A stretch of DNA of 64,000 nucleotides from Flavobacterium album (GTDB lineage Bacteria; Bacteroidota; Bacteroidia; Flavobacteriales; Flavobacteriaceae), in assembly GCF_003096035.1 (NCBI RefSeq), contig NZ_CP029186.1:819001-883000 (forward strand), read 5' to 3'. Of the stretch, positions 50,770-60,125 are shown one piece after another. Positions within the stretch are counted from its first letter, which is position 1; the number at the start of each line of letters is the position of its first letter. The position numbers and the translations under genes are program-made. A model generated the notes under the pieces. The model ran no database searches. It was not told where the DNA came from and worked only from the letters and a program-made list of their open reading frames with translations.

Positions 50770-51927
50770 CTACTCCACCCAGGATTTATAGTACTGTCCG
50801 TCATCAAGGCCCATGGCTTCTTCTGTCACCATCAGCGGTCGGAAGGTATCTACCATTACGGCCAGCTCTTCCGTCACAGTCTTACCGATGCTTCGCTCCA
50901 TAGCGCCCGGTGCAGGCCCGTGCGGGATGCCTTTAGGGTGCAGCGTGATGTGGCCCTGCTCTATGTTATTGCGGCTCATGAAGTCGCCGTCCACATAGTA
51001 CAGTACCTCATCGCTGTCGATGTTGCTGTGGTTGTAAGGCGCCGGTATGGCTTTCGGGTGGTAATCGTACAGCCTTGGGCAGAAGGAGCACACTACAAAA
51101 GTAGAAGTCTCAAATGTCTGGTGTACCGGAGGCGGCTGGTGTACGCGGCCTGTTATCGGCTCAAAATTATGGATGCTGAAACCATAAGGGAAGTTATAGC
51201 CGTCCCATCCTACAACGTCAAACGGGTGCGTAGCATATACTACCTCATGCATCATACCTTCTTTCTTTATCTTAATAAGGAATTCGCCCTTTTCATCGTG
51301 CGTTTCCAACTCGGTAGGCAATTTAAAATCCCTTTCGCAGAAAGGTGAATGCTCAAGGTGCTGGCCGCTGCTGTTTTTATAGCGCTTTGGCGTATAAAAA
51401 GGTGCAATAGATTCTACATAGAACAGGCGGTTATCCTCGGTTTCGAACTCGATCTGGTAGATCATGCCCCGCGGAATGATCAGGTAGTCACCGTATTCAA
51501 AAGGAATGTTGCCCATAAAGGTGCGGAGCGTGCCTTTCCCTTTGTGGATGAAGAGCATTTCGTCGGCATCGGCATTTTTATAAAAGTACTCCCTTAATGA
51601 TTTGCGTGGCGCCGCCAGCCCGATGATGCAGTCGCGGTTTACCAGCATGGCCTTGCGGCTGTCAAGAAAATCGTCCTGTGGCTTCAGCTCAAAGCCTTTG
51701 AAGAGGAGTGACTTAATATTCTTGTCTATGGCAATTTTTGGCTCAACAGAGTATGATTTGAGTATTTCCTTTACCTGTGTCGGCCGGTGCACATGGTACA
51801 GCAGCGATGAATGGCCGTGAAAGCCCTCTGTACCGAACAGCTGCTCGTAATAGAGGCCCCCATCCGGCTTCTCAAACTGTACATGGCGTTTTTGGGGAAA
51901 GTCCCCCAGTTTATGATATATAGGCAT
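50770..51927 (-). CDS. hmgA: Homogentisate 1,2-dioxygenase
   Basis: 385 residues; opens the ring of homogentisate to maleylacetoacetate in tyrosine and phenylalanine catabolism. Cupin-fold non-haem iron enzyme: LFIHKGKGTLRTFMGNIPFE and YGDYLIIPRGMIYQIEFE, then VVYATHPFDVVGWDGYNFPY with the iron-pocket residues, and TLHPKGIPHGPAPGAMERS. The product would next be handled by maleylacetoacetate isomerase and fumarylacetoacetase, which are not in the window. It lies upstream of hppD on the same strand. Confidence 0.94.
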   Translation of the reverse strand: MPIYHKLGDFPQKRHVQFEKPDGGLYYEQLFGTEGFHGHSSLLYHVHRPTQVKEILKSYSVEPKIAIDKNIKSLLFKGFELKPQDDFLDSRKAMLVNRDCIIGLAAPRKSLREYFYKNADADEMLFIHKGKGTLRTFMGNIPFEYGDYLIIPRGMIYQIEFETEDNRLFYVESIAPFYTPKRYKNSSGQHLEHSPFCERDFKLPTELETHDEKGEFLIKIKKEGMMHEVVYATHPFDVVGWDGYNFPYGFSIHNFEPITGRVHQPPPVHQTFETSTFVVCSFCPRLYDYHPKAIPAPYNHSNIDSDEVLYYVDGDFMSRNNIEQGHITLHPKGIPHGPAPGAMERSIGKTVTEELAVMVDTFRPLMVTEEAMGLDDGQYYKSWVE

Positions 51928-52092
51928 ATTTGAAATGTATTAATATTAAACAATAGTCCGATACATAACACTATTGCCTCATTCCGGATTTCTCTTAATG
52001 AGGTATTTTAAATATCCTAATAAACCGGCCCATTGCGTGTTCATATTACAAATATCGGAAAAATTTGGTTTTTTGGCTGTTAATTATGAAAA

Positions 52093-52219
52093 AATGTCGG
52101 AGGTCCGAAGTCGGAGGTCGGATGCCTGTGTGTTCAGCACCTTCCGGCAGGACATCTACTATAAAAACGATTTTTTTCGACATCCAACCCATAACTTCGG
52201 ACATCGGGCTTCGGACATC
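52093..52219. repeat. Inverted pair of family B repeats (B4, B5)
   Basis: Left part ATGTCGGAGGTCCGAAGTCG plus GAGGTCGGATG; right part CTTCGGACATCGGGCTTCGG plus ACATC reads as its reverse complement with mismatches. Made of 8-9 bp units TCCGAAG/TCGGAGG. Confidence 0.65.
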
Positions 52220-52230
52220 TTATACAGGAC

Positions 52231-52263
52231 AAAAAAAATCCCGATGAATCTGAATCATCGGGA
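52231..52263 (-). terminator. Intrinsic terminator after the amino-acid permease gene
   Basis: TCCCGATGA / TCATCGGGA stem with a 7-nt loop (52239-52263), followed on the minus strand by eight Ts. Confidence 0.88.
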
Positions 52264-52290
52264 CTTAAGGTGTGTTTGTTTGTTATAAAC

Positions 52291-53766
52291 TTATTCGTTC
52301 GGGTTAAACGGGGTTTTTCCCAGCTTACTGTTGCGCTTACCGTAAGAGAAATATACCAGTATCCCGACTACCAGCCATGAAAGAGATAGCAGCTGTGCGT
52401 CGATGCTCAGGTTGATCATCAGGTAAGTATTGATTGCGATGCCGCAAATAGCAATTACCGGTAGTGCAGGGACTTTAAAAGTACGTTCCAGCTGTGGCTG
52501 TTTTACCCTTAATATCCATACCGCGATACAAACCATGGTAAAGGCGAACAGCGTGCCGAAGCTTGTCATATCGGCCAGCTTGCTTATCGGGGTAAAGGCC
52601 GCCACGATAGATATGAAAGTACCTAATATGATAAGGTTCCTCTTAGGTGTACCCGAAATAGGGTGGATCTTAGAGAACACCGGCGGGATCAGCCCGTCTT
52701 TAGACATCCCGAGGAAAATCCTCGACTGGCCCATAATCATTACCATCAGTACGGATATAAGGCCGACAGTTGCAGCGATAGTGATAATATAACCTGCCCA
52801 GGCCTGCCCTGCGATATCGAATGCGTAAGCTACAGGAGCTTTGATAGCTTCAGGATAAGCGCCTTTAGGATCGAAGTCCTGGTAATTCATCATACCGGTA
52901 AGCACCAGCGAAACCATGATGTACAATGCTGTACAAGCAAGGAGTGATACAATGATGGCAAAAGGGATATCTTTCTTAGGGTTGATCGCTTCACCTGCCT
53001 GGGTAGAAACTGCATCAAAGCCTACGTATGCAAAAAATATTGCCGCCGCCCCTGAAATCACACCGCCTATACCGTAAGCTTCATGCGGTTTATTATCCAC
53101 CATAATCGTTTTAGCATCAGGAATAAACGGAGTCCAGTTTTCGGCATTGATAAAGAAAAGACCGGCTACAATTACAAATATTACCGCCGAAACTTTAAGT
53201 ATTACTATAAAGTTATTGGCTTTTGCAGCGCCTGATGTACCTCTTGTTAGGATACCTATTACAAACAATACTATAAGGAATGCAGGTAGATTCATCGAAA
53301 AACCTTCGCCTGTATAGCTTGATGGGTCGGTGGTGAGGTAATCGGGAAGCGTTATGCCAAACATGTGGAGCATCTTATTGAAATAACCGGACCAGGAAAC
53401 GGCAACGGTCATAGAACCCATGGCGTATTCCAGGATAAGCCCCCAGCCTATGATCCAGGCAAATACTTCGCCGATGGTTCCGTAGGCATACGCATACGCT
53501 GACCCTTCAACCGGTAGTATTGAGGAAAATTCGGAATAGCAAAGCGCCGCAAATATACAGGCAATACCCGCAATTACGAATGACAATGCTAATGCCGGGC
53601 CTGCATGATTAAAGGCCCCGGTACCGGTGAGCACGAAAATACCGCCCCCGATGATCGCCCCAATACCTATAGCGGTTAAGCTCCATTTACCAAGAACTCG
53701 TTTTAACTCACTCTTTTTCATATCTGCCTCAAAGGCAGAAACGGGTTTAACTCTCCACTTAGACAT
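52291..53766 (-). CDS. APC-family amino-acid permease
   Basis: 491-residue inner-membrane carrier with about 12 helices. The first helix has the unwound glycine motif GIGAIIGGGIFVLTG, and AGPALALSFVIAGIACIFAA, PVEGSAYAYAYGTIGEVFAW and FFAYVGFDAVSTQAGEAINP are hallmark segments of the cationic/branched amino-acid permease branch of the APC superfamily. Substrate cannot be fixed from sequence. It follows hmgA at a distance and may supply the aromatic amino-acid degradation genes, which is only a contextual inference. A TATATTTG box lies at minus strand 53798-53791. Confidence 0.9.
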   Translation of the reverse strand: MSKWRVKPVSAFEADMKKSELKRVLGKWSLTAIGIGAIIGGGIFVLTGTGAFNHAGPALALSFVIAGIACIFAALCYSEFSSILPVEGSAYAYAYGTIGEVFAWIIGWGLILEYAMGSMTVAVSWSGYFNKMLHMFGITLPDYLTTDPSSYTGEGFSMNLPAFLIVLFVIGILTRGTSGAAKANNFIVILKVSAVIFVIVAGLFFINAENWTPFIPDAKTIMVDNKPHEAYGIGGVISGAAAIFFAYVGFDAVSTQAGEAINPKKDIPFAIIVSLLACTALYIMVSLVLTGMMNYQDFDPKGAYPEAIKAPVAYAFDIAGQAWAGYIITIAATVGLISVLMVMIMGQSRIFLGMSKDGLIPPVFSKIHPISGTPKRNLIILGTFISIVAAFTPISKLADMTSFGTLFAFTMVCIAVWILRVKQPQLERTFKVPALPVIAICGIAINTYLMINLSIDAQLLSLSWLVVGILVYFSYGKRNSKLGKTPFNPNE

Positions 53767-54136
53767 ATAGTTTTATTTTATTTAAGTTCCCAAATATAGG
53801 GCTTTTAATAAAATTATGAAGTTTTTAACAGAAAAGGTTTCTTTTTAGGGTGGATTTGGTTATTTGGAGATTTGGTTATTTGTTCCTGTGAACTAATCAA
53901 AAAATGTCATTCTACAGTGTGTTTTTATTTATTTCACGCAAAGGCGCAAAGCCGCTAAGACTCATGCCAAATTGAGGTGATTAAAAGCCGCAAAACATTG
54001 CAATGCAATGTTAGGGATCTCAACTTTGCGTGAAATAAAATTAATCTGCGTGCAAATAAAATTGATTCAACTATAACTCCAGATAACCAAACCTGCCTGC
54101 GGTAGGCAGGTCCACAAATAACCAAATAAACAGAAA
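53767..54136. other. 370-bp gap filled with nested repeats
   Basis: No gene seen. Outer inverted segments with TTTGGTTATTTG (53853-53880) and ACAAATAACCAAAT (54113-54126) enclose the 112-bp family D element. The CCTGCCTG...GGCAGG hairpin (54093-54111) is next to the right-hand segment. An -7-like box for the permease is at the left end. Confidence 0.65.
53928..54039. repeat. Family D MITE-like element
   Basis: 112 bp flanked by perfect 16-bp terminal inverted repeats TTTATTTCACGCAAAG / CTTTGCGTGAAATAAA. The interior holds the palindromic AACATTGC-AAT-GCAATGTT (53994-54012). No reading frame. Only one copy in the window. Confidence 0.65.
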
Positions 54137-56341
54137 TTAAAACCAAAAGCCAACGCTTACCCACGTAAAGTGCTTGTGGGTATCAGGCGACCAGCTGTGC
54201 TTGATCTCGAGCGGGCCGATGATGGTTTCCATGCCATAGCCAGCGGCATAACCACTATATTGCGGCCAGGAGAACAGGTTACCGCCCTCATAAAGGTCTT
54301 CGCCTACATTGGCATAATTGGCAGAAATATTGAGGTGGTTTTTCTTTAAAAACTCATAATCGAGCGTTGCGCAGCCTTTTATGTAGCTGTTGCCGGAAAT
54401 ACTGAGAAAGTCATAGCCATAAAACTGGCGGAAGCTGTTGGTCATATAATACCCATAGCCCCCGAGCATGAAATCGAATGTAGGCACGTGGTTTTCGCCC
54501 AGCTGAAAACCTGTTTCAGACTGTAATTCCAGTGTCAGCTTGTTGGCAAGTGTTTTAGCCGTACCAATTTCTCCCTTGATAAGGGTAAAGCGGTTAAAAT
54601 CGCCAGTGTAGTTGGATGAGTATACAAAACCTTTGGCTTCTCCCGAAAAGAACCATCCTTCGTTGGGAAAAAAGCGGTTATCATAAGAATCGAACTTCAG
54701 GTAGCCGTACAGCGAAAGATAGTCGCTGTTGTCGAAAACCGGCTCAATGCCCTGTATCGTCTCCGATTTTATCTTGACATGCTTATATTCAGCGCCCCCG
54801 CCCAGCATGAACCGCTGCGCGAATATTGTTTGCAGGTACACCTGGTTGGTCCAGTCGGAATAATCCACATTGACCGAGTGCGCCCCGAGTAGGTCAAAAA
54901 GGTTACCCACAGCATAATCCGGCGTTATATTGCGGTTGAAACCGTAAAAATGCGAATGCAGGCCGTAACTTATATAAAAGCCGTTGTCGATATAGTAGTC
55001 GAGGTTGTAGCGGAAATTGTCCCCCAGGATGACATCGAGCGAAGCCACATCGTTGCGCCGTATCAGGTTCTTTTGTGTAATGTTTACGAGGATGGCGCTC
55101 TTGTACAGCCCGTCATAATGTAGCCCGAACTTCAGGTATCGGTCAACAGGGTTTTCGGTCAGTTTCAGGTTAAGTACTTCGCCTTTGCTGCCCTTGTCAA
55201 AACAATAGGATATCCCGGTAAAGTTCTGCGTAGCGTTAAGGTTGCTGATGCCGTTGTTGAAAATGTCGTATGTTATTTTGTTCCCCGGCTTAAAGCTCAG
55301 CTTGCCTATCACATAGGAACGGGTGTAGTTATTAAGCCCGGCTATCCGTATCTGCTCTACGTATAAGGAATCCTGTATCGGTACCCTGGGCTTTTCAATG
55401 TGATGGCCCACGCCCAGCGCCTGTAGTGTGGTGAGTATTTTTTCGCCTGCTTCTTCCCCTTTTTTAATAATATCAATACCATCTTCGAACGATACTACTG
55501 AGAAACCCGAAATGTCCGGTTTTATATAAATATCGGTCAGCTTTCGCTTGCCCTCCATCTTCTGGATCATCTGGTAGTTGTTTATCTGTACCAGCACACC
55601 CGTCGCGCCCTTGATCTGGTCGCGGGTTTTCAGCGGGTCCTGCACATCGACGCCAATAATAATATCGGCGCCCATCCGCCTGACTTCTTCAACAGGATAA
55701 TTATTGCTAACACCGCCATCAATAAGCAGCCTTCCCTTTATCTCTACCGGGGCATATAAGGACGGGAACGCACCGCTGGCCAGCATGGCATCGGGCAGCA
55801 CGCCATGACGCAGCACGACCTCTTCACCCGTTTCTATATCAGTTGCTATGCAAACGAAAGGTATCGGGAGGCTGTCGAAATCGCGGATGTGGCGCACATG
55901 GTCCGTGAGCCTGTTGACTGTGGTATAGTTATAAAGCCCTTTGGACAATGCTGTGGGGAAACCAATATGAAATTTCTGGAAAGGTAAGCTCAGGGCATAA
56001 AGCTCGTCGTTGCGCTTTTCGAAAAAGTTCTTGGATCCCCGGGGGGTATAGTCGCGCAACAGTGCATCGGGATCCAGGTTCCTGAAGATTGAATCGAGCT
56101 CATTAGCCGAATAGCCTGCTGCATACAGCCCGCCTACTATAGCGCCCATGCTCGTGCCGCCAATATAGGATACCTCCACGCCTGCTTCTTCGAGCACCTT
56201 TAGCACACCAATGTGGGCAAGCCCTTTCGCACCGCCGCCGCTAAGCACCACGCCTATTTTGGGTTTGTCCTTCTTCTTCTCCTGCCCCATAACGGAGCCG
56301 AAAACAAGCGTGCATAACAGCAGGAGAAAAAATTTATTCAT
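54137..56341 (-). CDS. Patatin-like phospholipase with C-terminal outer-membrane barrel
   Basis: 734 residues. A signal peptide (MNKFFLLLLCTLVFGSVMGQ) leads to a patatin domain with oxyanion loop VVLSGGGAKGLAHIG, nucleophile Ser64 in IGGTSMGAIVGG and Asp208 in RLLIDGGVSNNYP (Ser-Asp dyad). After about 320 comes a POTRA-like segment (VEQIRIAGLNNYTRSYVIG) and a barrel of BamA type ending ...HFTWVSVGFWF with aromatic last residue. This layout is that of PlpD-type autotransporter-like patatins (type Vd), except that the passenger may stay on the periplasmic side. The frame is open upstream to 56371, but those codons (MPMWLNN...) come from repeat C3; 56341 is used. Confidence 0.9.
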   Translation of the reverse strand: MNKFFLLLLCTLVFGSVMGQEKKKDKPKIGVVLSGGGAKGLAHIGVLKVLEEAGVEVSYIGGTSMGAIVGGLYAAGYSANELDSIFRNLDPDALLRDYTPRGSKNFFEKRNDELYALSLPFQKFHIGFPTALSKGLYNYTTVNRLTDHVRHIRDFDSLPIPFVCIATDIETGEEVVLRHGVLPDAMLASGAFPSLYAPVEIKGRLLIDGGVSNNYPVEEVRRMGADIIIGVDVQDPLKTRDQIKGATGVLVQINNYQMIQKMEGKRKLTDIYIKPDISGFSVVSFEDGIDIIKKGEEAGEKILTTLQALGVGHHIEKPRVPIQDSLYVEQIRIAGLNNYTRSYVIGKLSFKPGNKITYDIFNNGISNLNATQNFTGISYCFDKGSKGEVLNLKLTENPVDRYLKFGLHYDGLYKSAILVNITQKNLIRRNDVASLDVILGDNFRYNLDYYIDNGFYISYGLHSHFYGFNRNITPDYAVGNLFDLLGAHSVNVDYSDWTNQVYLQTIFAQRFMLGGGAEYKHVKIKSETIQGIEPVFDNSDYLSLYGYLKFDSYDNRFFPNEGWFFSGEAKGFVYSSNYTGDFNRFTLIKGEIGTAKTLANKLTLELQSETGFQLGENHVPTFDFMLGGYGYYMTNSFRQFYGYDFLSISGNSYIKGCATLDYEFLKKNHLNISANYANVGEDLYEGGNLFSWPQYSGYAAGYGMETIIGPLEIKHSWSPDTHKHFTWVSVGFWF

Positions 56342-56355
56342 TAGTAAAAAATTGT

Positions 56356-56490
56356 TTAACCACATAGGCACATAGCATTACTACATCTGTAAAGGCAACA
56401 TAATTCCGCATAGCTGAAGCGTAGCTTCAGTCTTTGTGGACTACATTAAAAATCTTTCCATCCTAAAAATCTATGTATCTATGTTGTTAA
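56356..56490. repeat. Family C MITE-like element, complete (C3)
   Basis: 135 bp with ends TTAACCACATAGGCACATAG and, inverted, TTAACAACATAGATACATAG. Inner palindrome CTGAAGCGTAGCTTCAG. It lies between the patatin gene start and the end of uvrC and supplies spurious in-frame ATGs upstream of the patatin gene. Confidence 0.75.
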
Positions 56491-56498
56491 AATAATTG

Positions 56499-58295
56499 TT
56501 ATTTTGTATTTGCCTTATAAAACTCCGTAATCTTTTTGGCCTTACTCGGGCCTACCACTTTGGCGATCTCTTCTTCGGGTGCTGCCGTAAGCCGCTTTAC
56601 CGACTTGAAATGCTGTATCAGCGTTACCATGGTCTTCTCGCCTATCCCGGGAATAGTTTCCATTGAGGTTTTCAGCGCGCCTTTGCTGCGCTTATCGCGG
56701 TGGAAGGTGATCCCGAAACGGTGCGCCTCGTTGCGCAGGTGCTGTATGATCTTGAGCGTCTCGCTTTTTTTGTCCAGATAGAGCGGTACCGAGTCGCCGG
56801 GATAGAAAATCTCTTCCAGCCTTTTTGCAATGCCTAATATAGTAATTTTCCCACGCAGCCCCAACTCATCCAGGCTTTTTAACGCGGATGACAGCTGCCC
56901 TTTGCCTCCATCAATGATGATGAGCTGCGGCAACGGCTCATTCTCGTCTAAAAGCCTCCTGTAACGACGGAATACCACCTCTTCCATCGAGGCAAAGTCG
57001 TTAGGCCCCTCCACCGTTTTTATATTGAAATGGCGATAGTCTTTTTTGCTTGGCTTGCCGTCTTTAAAAACAACGCATGCCGCAACCGGATTAGTGCCCT
57101 GTATGTTGGAGTTATCGAAACACTCGATATGGCGCGGCTCTTCGGGCAGGCGCAGGTCTTTCTTCATCTGGGCCATGATGCGGGTGGTATGCCTGTCAGG
57201 GTCGACTATCTTTATCTGCTTCAGCTGGTCAAGGCGGAAATAGCGTGCATTACGCTCGCTCATGTCGAGTATCATTTTTTTGTCGCCCAATTTTGGAACT
57301 GTTACATTTACACCTTCGCCCAGTTCAAGCGGGAACGGCGCCAGTATTTCTTTCGAGCGAAGGTGGAAACGCTCGCGGAGTTCCACAACGGCCAGTTCGA
57401 GCAGCTCTTCATCCGGCTCGTCCAGCTTTTTCTTTATTTCCATGGTATGCGAACGAATGATCGCGCCATGTGATACCTGTATAAAGTTCACATAGGCCAT
57501 GCTTTCATCGGAAATAATGGAAAACACATCGAGGTTCGATATTTTCGGGTTGAAAACCGTACTCCGTGCCTGGTAATTTTCCAGAATATCCATTTTGTCC
57601 TTTATGCGCTGTGCCTCTTCAAAACGCATTTCAATTGCAAATTCCTGCATCCGCTTTTTGAAGTCCTTCAGGCTTTCCTTGAAGTTTCCTTTCAATATTT
57701 CGCGGATGGCATCTACGTGGTGCTGGTATACATTAAACGGCTCATGCCCTTCGCACGGGCCTTTGCAGTTGCCCAAATGGTATTCAAGGCAGACTTTATA
57801 TTTGCCTGATTTTATGTTGTGTTCGCTAAGGTCGTAGTTGCAGGTGCGAAGTGGATATAGCTCCTTGATAAGATCGAGCAATGTATGTACCACCTTAAAC
57901 GTAGTGTAGGGCCCAAAATATTCCGAACCGTCCTTGATTATCTTACGTGTTGAGAATATCCTTGGGAACGGCTCTTTTTTGATACAGATCCATGGGTAGG
58001 TCTTGTCGTCCTTCAGCAATACATTATAGCGTGGCTGCAGTTTTTTTATAAAGTTATTTTCCAGCAGCAGGGCCTCGCTCTCGGTAAGGACCACAATGTG
58101 CTTAATGTTGACGATCTTGCGCACCATCACATTGATCCTGCCGGTGTCGTGGGTCTTATTGAAGTAGGACATCACCCTTTTTTTCAGGTTCTTTGCCTTG
58201 CCCACATACAGCAGCTTATCGTCTTTATCAAAATACTGGTACACCCCGGGGCTGTCGGGTAACGTTTGTATTTGTAATTCTAAAGGGGTATGCAT
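56499..58295 (-). CDS. uvrC: Excinuclease ABC subunit C
   Basis: 598 residues; nuclease of nucleotide excision repair that cuts both sides of a lesion after UvrAB loading. The GIY-YIG domain is SPGVYQYFDKDDKLLYVGKA at the N-terminus, then the UVR motif (IEMRFEEAQRIKDKMDILEN), the UvrC/RNase H-like endonuclease core (FDNSNIQGTNPVAACVVF, LIIIDGGKGQLSSA) and a C-terminal helix-hairpin-helix (METIPGIGEKTMVTLIQHF). Full length. A TACCTTTG box lies immediately upstream. Divergent from the deacylase gene. Confidence 0.96.
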   Translation of the reverse strand: MHTPLELQIQTLPDSPGVYQYFDKDDKLLYVGKAKNLKKRVMSYFNKTHDTGRINVMVRKIVNIKHIVVLTESEALLLENNFIKKLQPRYNVLLKDDKTYPWICIKKEPFPRIFSTRKIIKDGSEYFGPYTTFKVVHTLLDLIKELYPLRTCNYDLSEHNIKSGKYKVCLEYHLGNCKGPCEGHEPFNVYQHHVDAIREILKGNFKESLKDFKKRMQEFAIEMRFEEAQRIKDKMDILENYQARSTVFNPKISNLDVFSIISDESMAYVNFIQVSHGAIIRSHTMEIKKKLDEPDEELLELAVVELRERFHLRSKEILAPFPLELGEGVNVTVPKLGDKKMILDMSERNARYFRLDQLKQIKIVDPDRHTTRIMAQMKKDLRLPEEPRHIECFDNSNIQGTNPVAACVVFKDGKPSKKDYRHFNIKTVEGPNDFASMEEVVFRRYRRLLDENEPLPQLIIIDGGKGQLSSALKSLDELGLRGKITILGIAKRLEEIFYPGDSVPLYLDKKSETLKIIQHLRNEAHRFGITFHRDKRSKGALKTSMETIPGIGEKTMVTLIQHFKSVKRLTAAPEEEIAKVVGPSKAKKITEFYKANTK

Positions 58296-58396
58296 ACTAC
58301 AAAGGTAAAAACAAATTCATCATCCTGACGACAAAAACGAATTGTTGTTACCTGAATATTAATCGAAATACTTATTTTTATCCTTTCCGACAACCT

Positions 58397-59362
58397 ATGC
58401 CACAACATCGTACTATCACCATACTGGACGAAGAGATAAAGCCGGGCGAAAGCAAGACCATCAATATGGAAATTGCCCGCCTCTATACCATGACCAAGCT
58501 AAAGATTCCCATAATTGTGGAACGCTCTAAAATTGACGGCCCGGTAGTGCTTTTTTCGGCGGGGATGCATGGCGATGAGATCAATGGGATGGAGATCGTG
58601 CGGCAGCTTATCGTGCGGCACATCAACAAACCAAAGATCGGCACCATCATCTGTATACCGGTCATCAATGTGTTCGGGTTCGTGAACAAAAGCCGCGAAT
58701 TTCCCGATGGGCGCGACCTCAACCGCGTATTCCCCGGAAGCAGGAACGGGTCGCTGGCCAGCCGCTTTGCCTACTACATTTTAAAAGAAGTTATACCCAA
58801 TGTAGATTACTGCATCGATTTCCACGCCGGGGGAGCAAGCCGCTTCAATGCCCCGCAGATACGCATTGTACCAGGCAATGAGGAACTTAAAAAATTATCA
58901 GATGTGTTCAATGCGCCATTTACACTGTATTCCAAAAACATAAATGGCTCCTTCCGGAATTCCTGCGACAGGCTTGGCGTAAAAATGCTACTGTTCGAAG
59001 GCGGGAAATCGCTGGATATTAATGACGATATTACCCAGCATGGCGTGCGTGGCGCCAAGCGTTTCCTGGCCCACTTCGGGATGCTTGATGATTCTAAGAA
59101 AGTACCTGTGGCAGAGAGGCCTTCCATCTATATTAACGATTCAACATGGATACGCGCGCGGCATTCCGGCCTGTTCCAAAATAAGACCATGGCTGGGGAA
59201 TTTGTAAAAAAAGGTGAAGTCATTGCCTGTATTACCGATCCCTTCGGGAAATTCGAAAAGAAAGTAAAAGCACCCAATACGGGATACATTATCAATTCCA
59301 ATGACTCTCCGATAGTGTACCAGGGCGATGCAATATTTCATATCTCGCAGCGGATGGTTTAA
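58397..59362 (+). CDS. Succinylglutamate desuccinylase/aspartoacylase-family M14 deacylase
   Basis: 321 residues. Zinc-binding region SAGMHGDEINGMEIV (HxxE) and DFHAGGASRFNAPQ supplies the second His; the catalytic Glu is in MLLFEGGKSLDI. These are the family marks of the AstE/AspA superfamily (PF04952), which remove acyl groups from amino acids; the true substrate is not evident. The C-terminal beta domain (ARHSGLFQNKTMAGEFVKKG) resembles a lipoyl/biotin-like hammerhead seen in many members. The frame is open to 58193 through the uvrC start, but homology begins at MPQHRTITILDE (58397). Confidence 0.85.
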   Translation: MPQHRTITILDEEIKPGESKTINMEIARLYTMTKLKIPIIVERSKIDGPVVLFSAGMHGDEINGMEIVRQLIVRHINKPKIGTIICIPVINVFGFVNKSREFPDGRDLNRVFPGSRNGSLASRFAYYILKEVIPNVDYCIDFHAGGASRFNAPQIRIVPGNEELKKLSDVFNAPFTLYSKNINGSFRNSCDRLGVKMLLFEGGKSLDINDDITQHGVRGAKRFLAHFGMLDDSKKVPVAERPSIYINDSTWIRARHSGLFQNKTMAGEFVKKGEVIACITDPFGKFEKKVKAPNTGYIINSNDSPIVYQGDAIFHISQRMV

Positions 59363-59419
59363 TCGGTTTCGGGTTTGGAGTTCAGGGTTTCGGGTTGCCA
59401 AGTGGGACGTGTTATCTGT

Positions 59420-59490
59420 GTTGAGACGTTGCGGTGCAACGCCTCTACAGCGTAAGATTTCGTGCTTTCTATTTCGACGGAAGAAGAAAT
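59420..59490 (+). repeat. Family F (F2) and family E (E5) repeats
   Basis: F2 is an imperfect GAGACGTTGCGGTGCAACGC hairpin (59423-59447). E5 is CTATTTCGACGGAAGAAGAA plus ATCTC, a one-sided family E copy. Upstream, right after the deacylase stop, is a CGGGTTTGGAGTT...TTTCGGGTTGC stretch also seen after pepP (4779-4807). Confidence 0.6.
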
Positions 59491-59556
59491 CTCTTTTGTT
59501 CTAAAGCCTTAACCTTCGCGCCTCCTTTGCGTATCTTTGTGAAATAGTTCAATCTC

Positions 59557-60120
59557 ATGACAAAAAAAGACCTCCGCCTCAAATACAAAAACCTTCGCCA
59601 AGCGATGCTTTCGGAAGAAGCCGAGGACAAAAGCCTTGCTATTGCCAACCAGCTGCTGCAGCTTGACATTTGGGATAAAACTTATTTCCACCTCTTCCTT
59701 ACCATGGAAAACCAAAAGGAGGTGCATACCGACTATATCCTGAATATTCTTGCCGGAAAAGATAAGGAAGTAATCGTGTCACGGTCGGATTTTGAACGTT
59801 ATACGATGGTGCATTACCTGCTGACAGATAACACCAAACTTGTAGTAAACCAGTACGGCATCCCTGAACCCTTAGACGGTATCGAGGTGCCCTCCAATAA
59901 AATGGACGTGGTATTTGTGCCGCTATTGGCTTTTGATAACCACGGTCACCGTGTAGGCTATGGCAAAGGCTTTTACGACCGCTTCCTTAACGAATGCAAA
60001 CCTGATGTTATAAAGATAGGATTGTCCTTTTTTGAAGCGGAAGAAGAAGCTATTGAAGCGAATGATACAGATGTGCGACTGGATTATTGTGTAACGCCCT
60101 CGAAAATCTATCGATTTTAG
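59557..60120 (+). CDS. 5-formyltetrahydrofolate cyclo-ligase
   Basis: 187 residues; ATP-dependent conversion of 5-formyl-THF to 5,10-methenyl-THF. Family signature is HRVGYGKGFYDRFLNECK, with N-terminal KYKNLRQAMLSEEAE as the nucleotide-contacting arginine segment. The length and layout fit single-domain bacterial enzymes (YgfA/MTHFS). Upstream region consists of repeats, so no promoter is proposed. Convergent with lspA. Confidence 0.92.
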   Translation: MTKKDLRLKYKNLRQAMLSEEAEDKSLAIANQLLQLDIWDKTYFHLFLTMENQKEVHTDYILNILAGKDKEVIVSRSDFERYTMVHYLLTDNTKLVVNQYGIPEPLDGIEVPSNKMDVVFVPLLAFDNHGHRVGYGKGFYDRFLNECKPDVIKIGLSFFEAEEEAIEANDTDVRLDYCVTPSKIYRF

Positions 60121-60125
60121 TTTTT

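Larger units (their letters stand above)
51928..52290. other. 363-bp gap: hmgA leader, family B inverted pair, permease terminator
   Basis: No gene seen. The hmgA leader has an inverted CAATAGT / ACTATTG pair (51951-51957, 51970-51976). Then comes the family B pair at 52093-52219 and the permease terminator at 52231-52263. Confidence 0.6.

Noticed and set aside
56341..56371. Start of the patatin gene at 56371 (MPMWLNN...)
   Set aside because: Those codons belong to the end of repeat C3; the signal peptide begins at 56341. The same MPMWLN appears by chance wherever the repeat end is translated.
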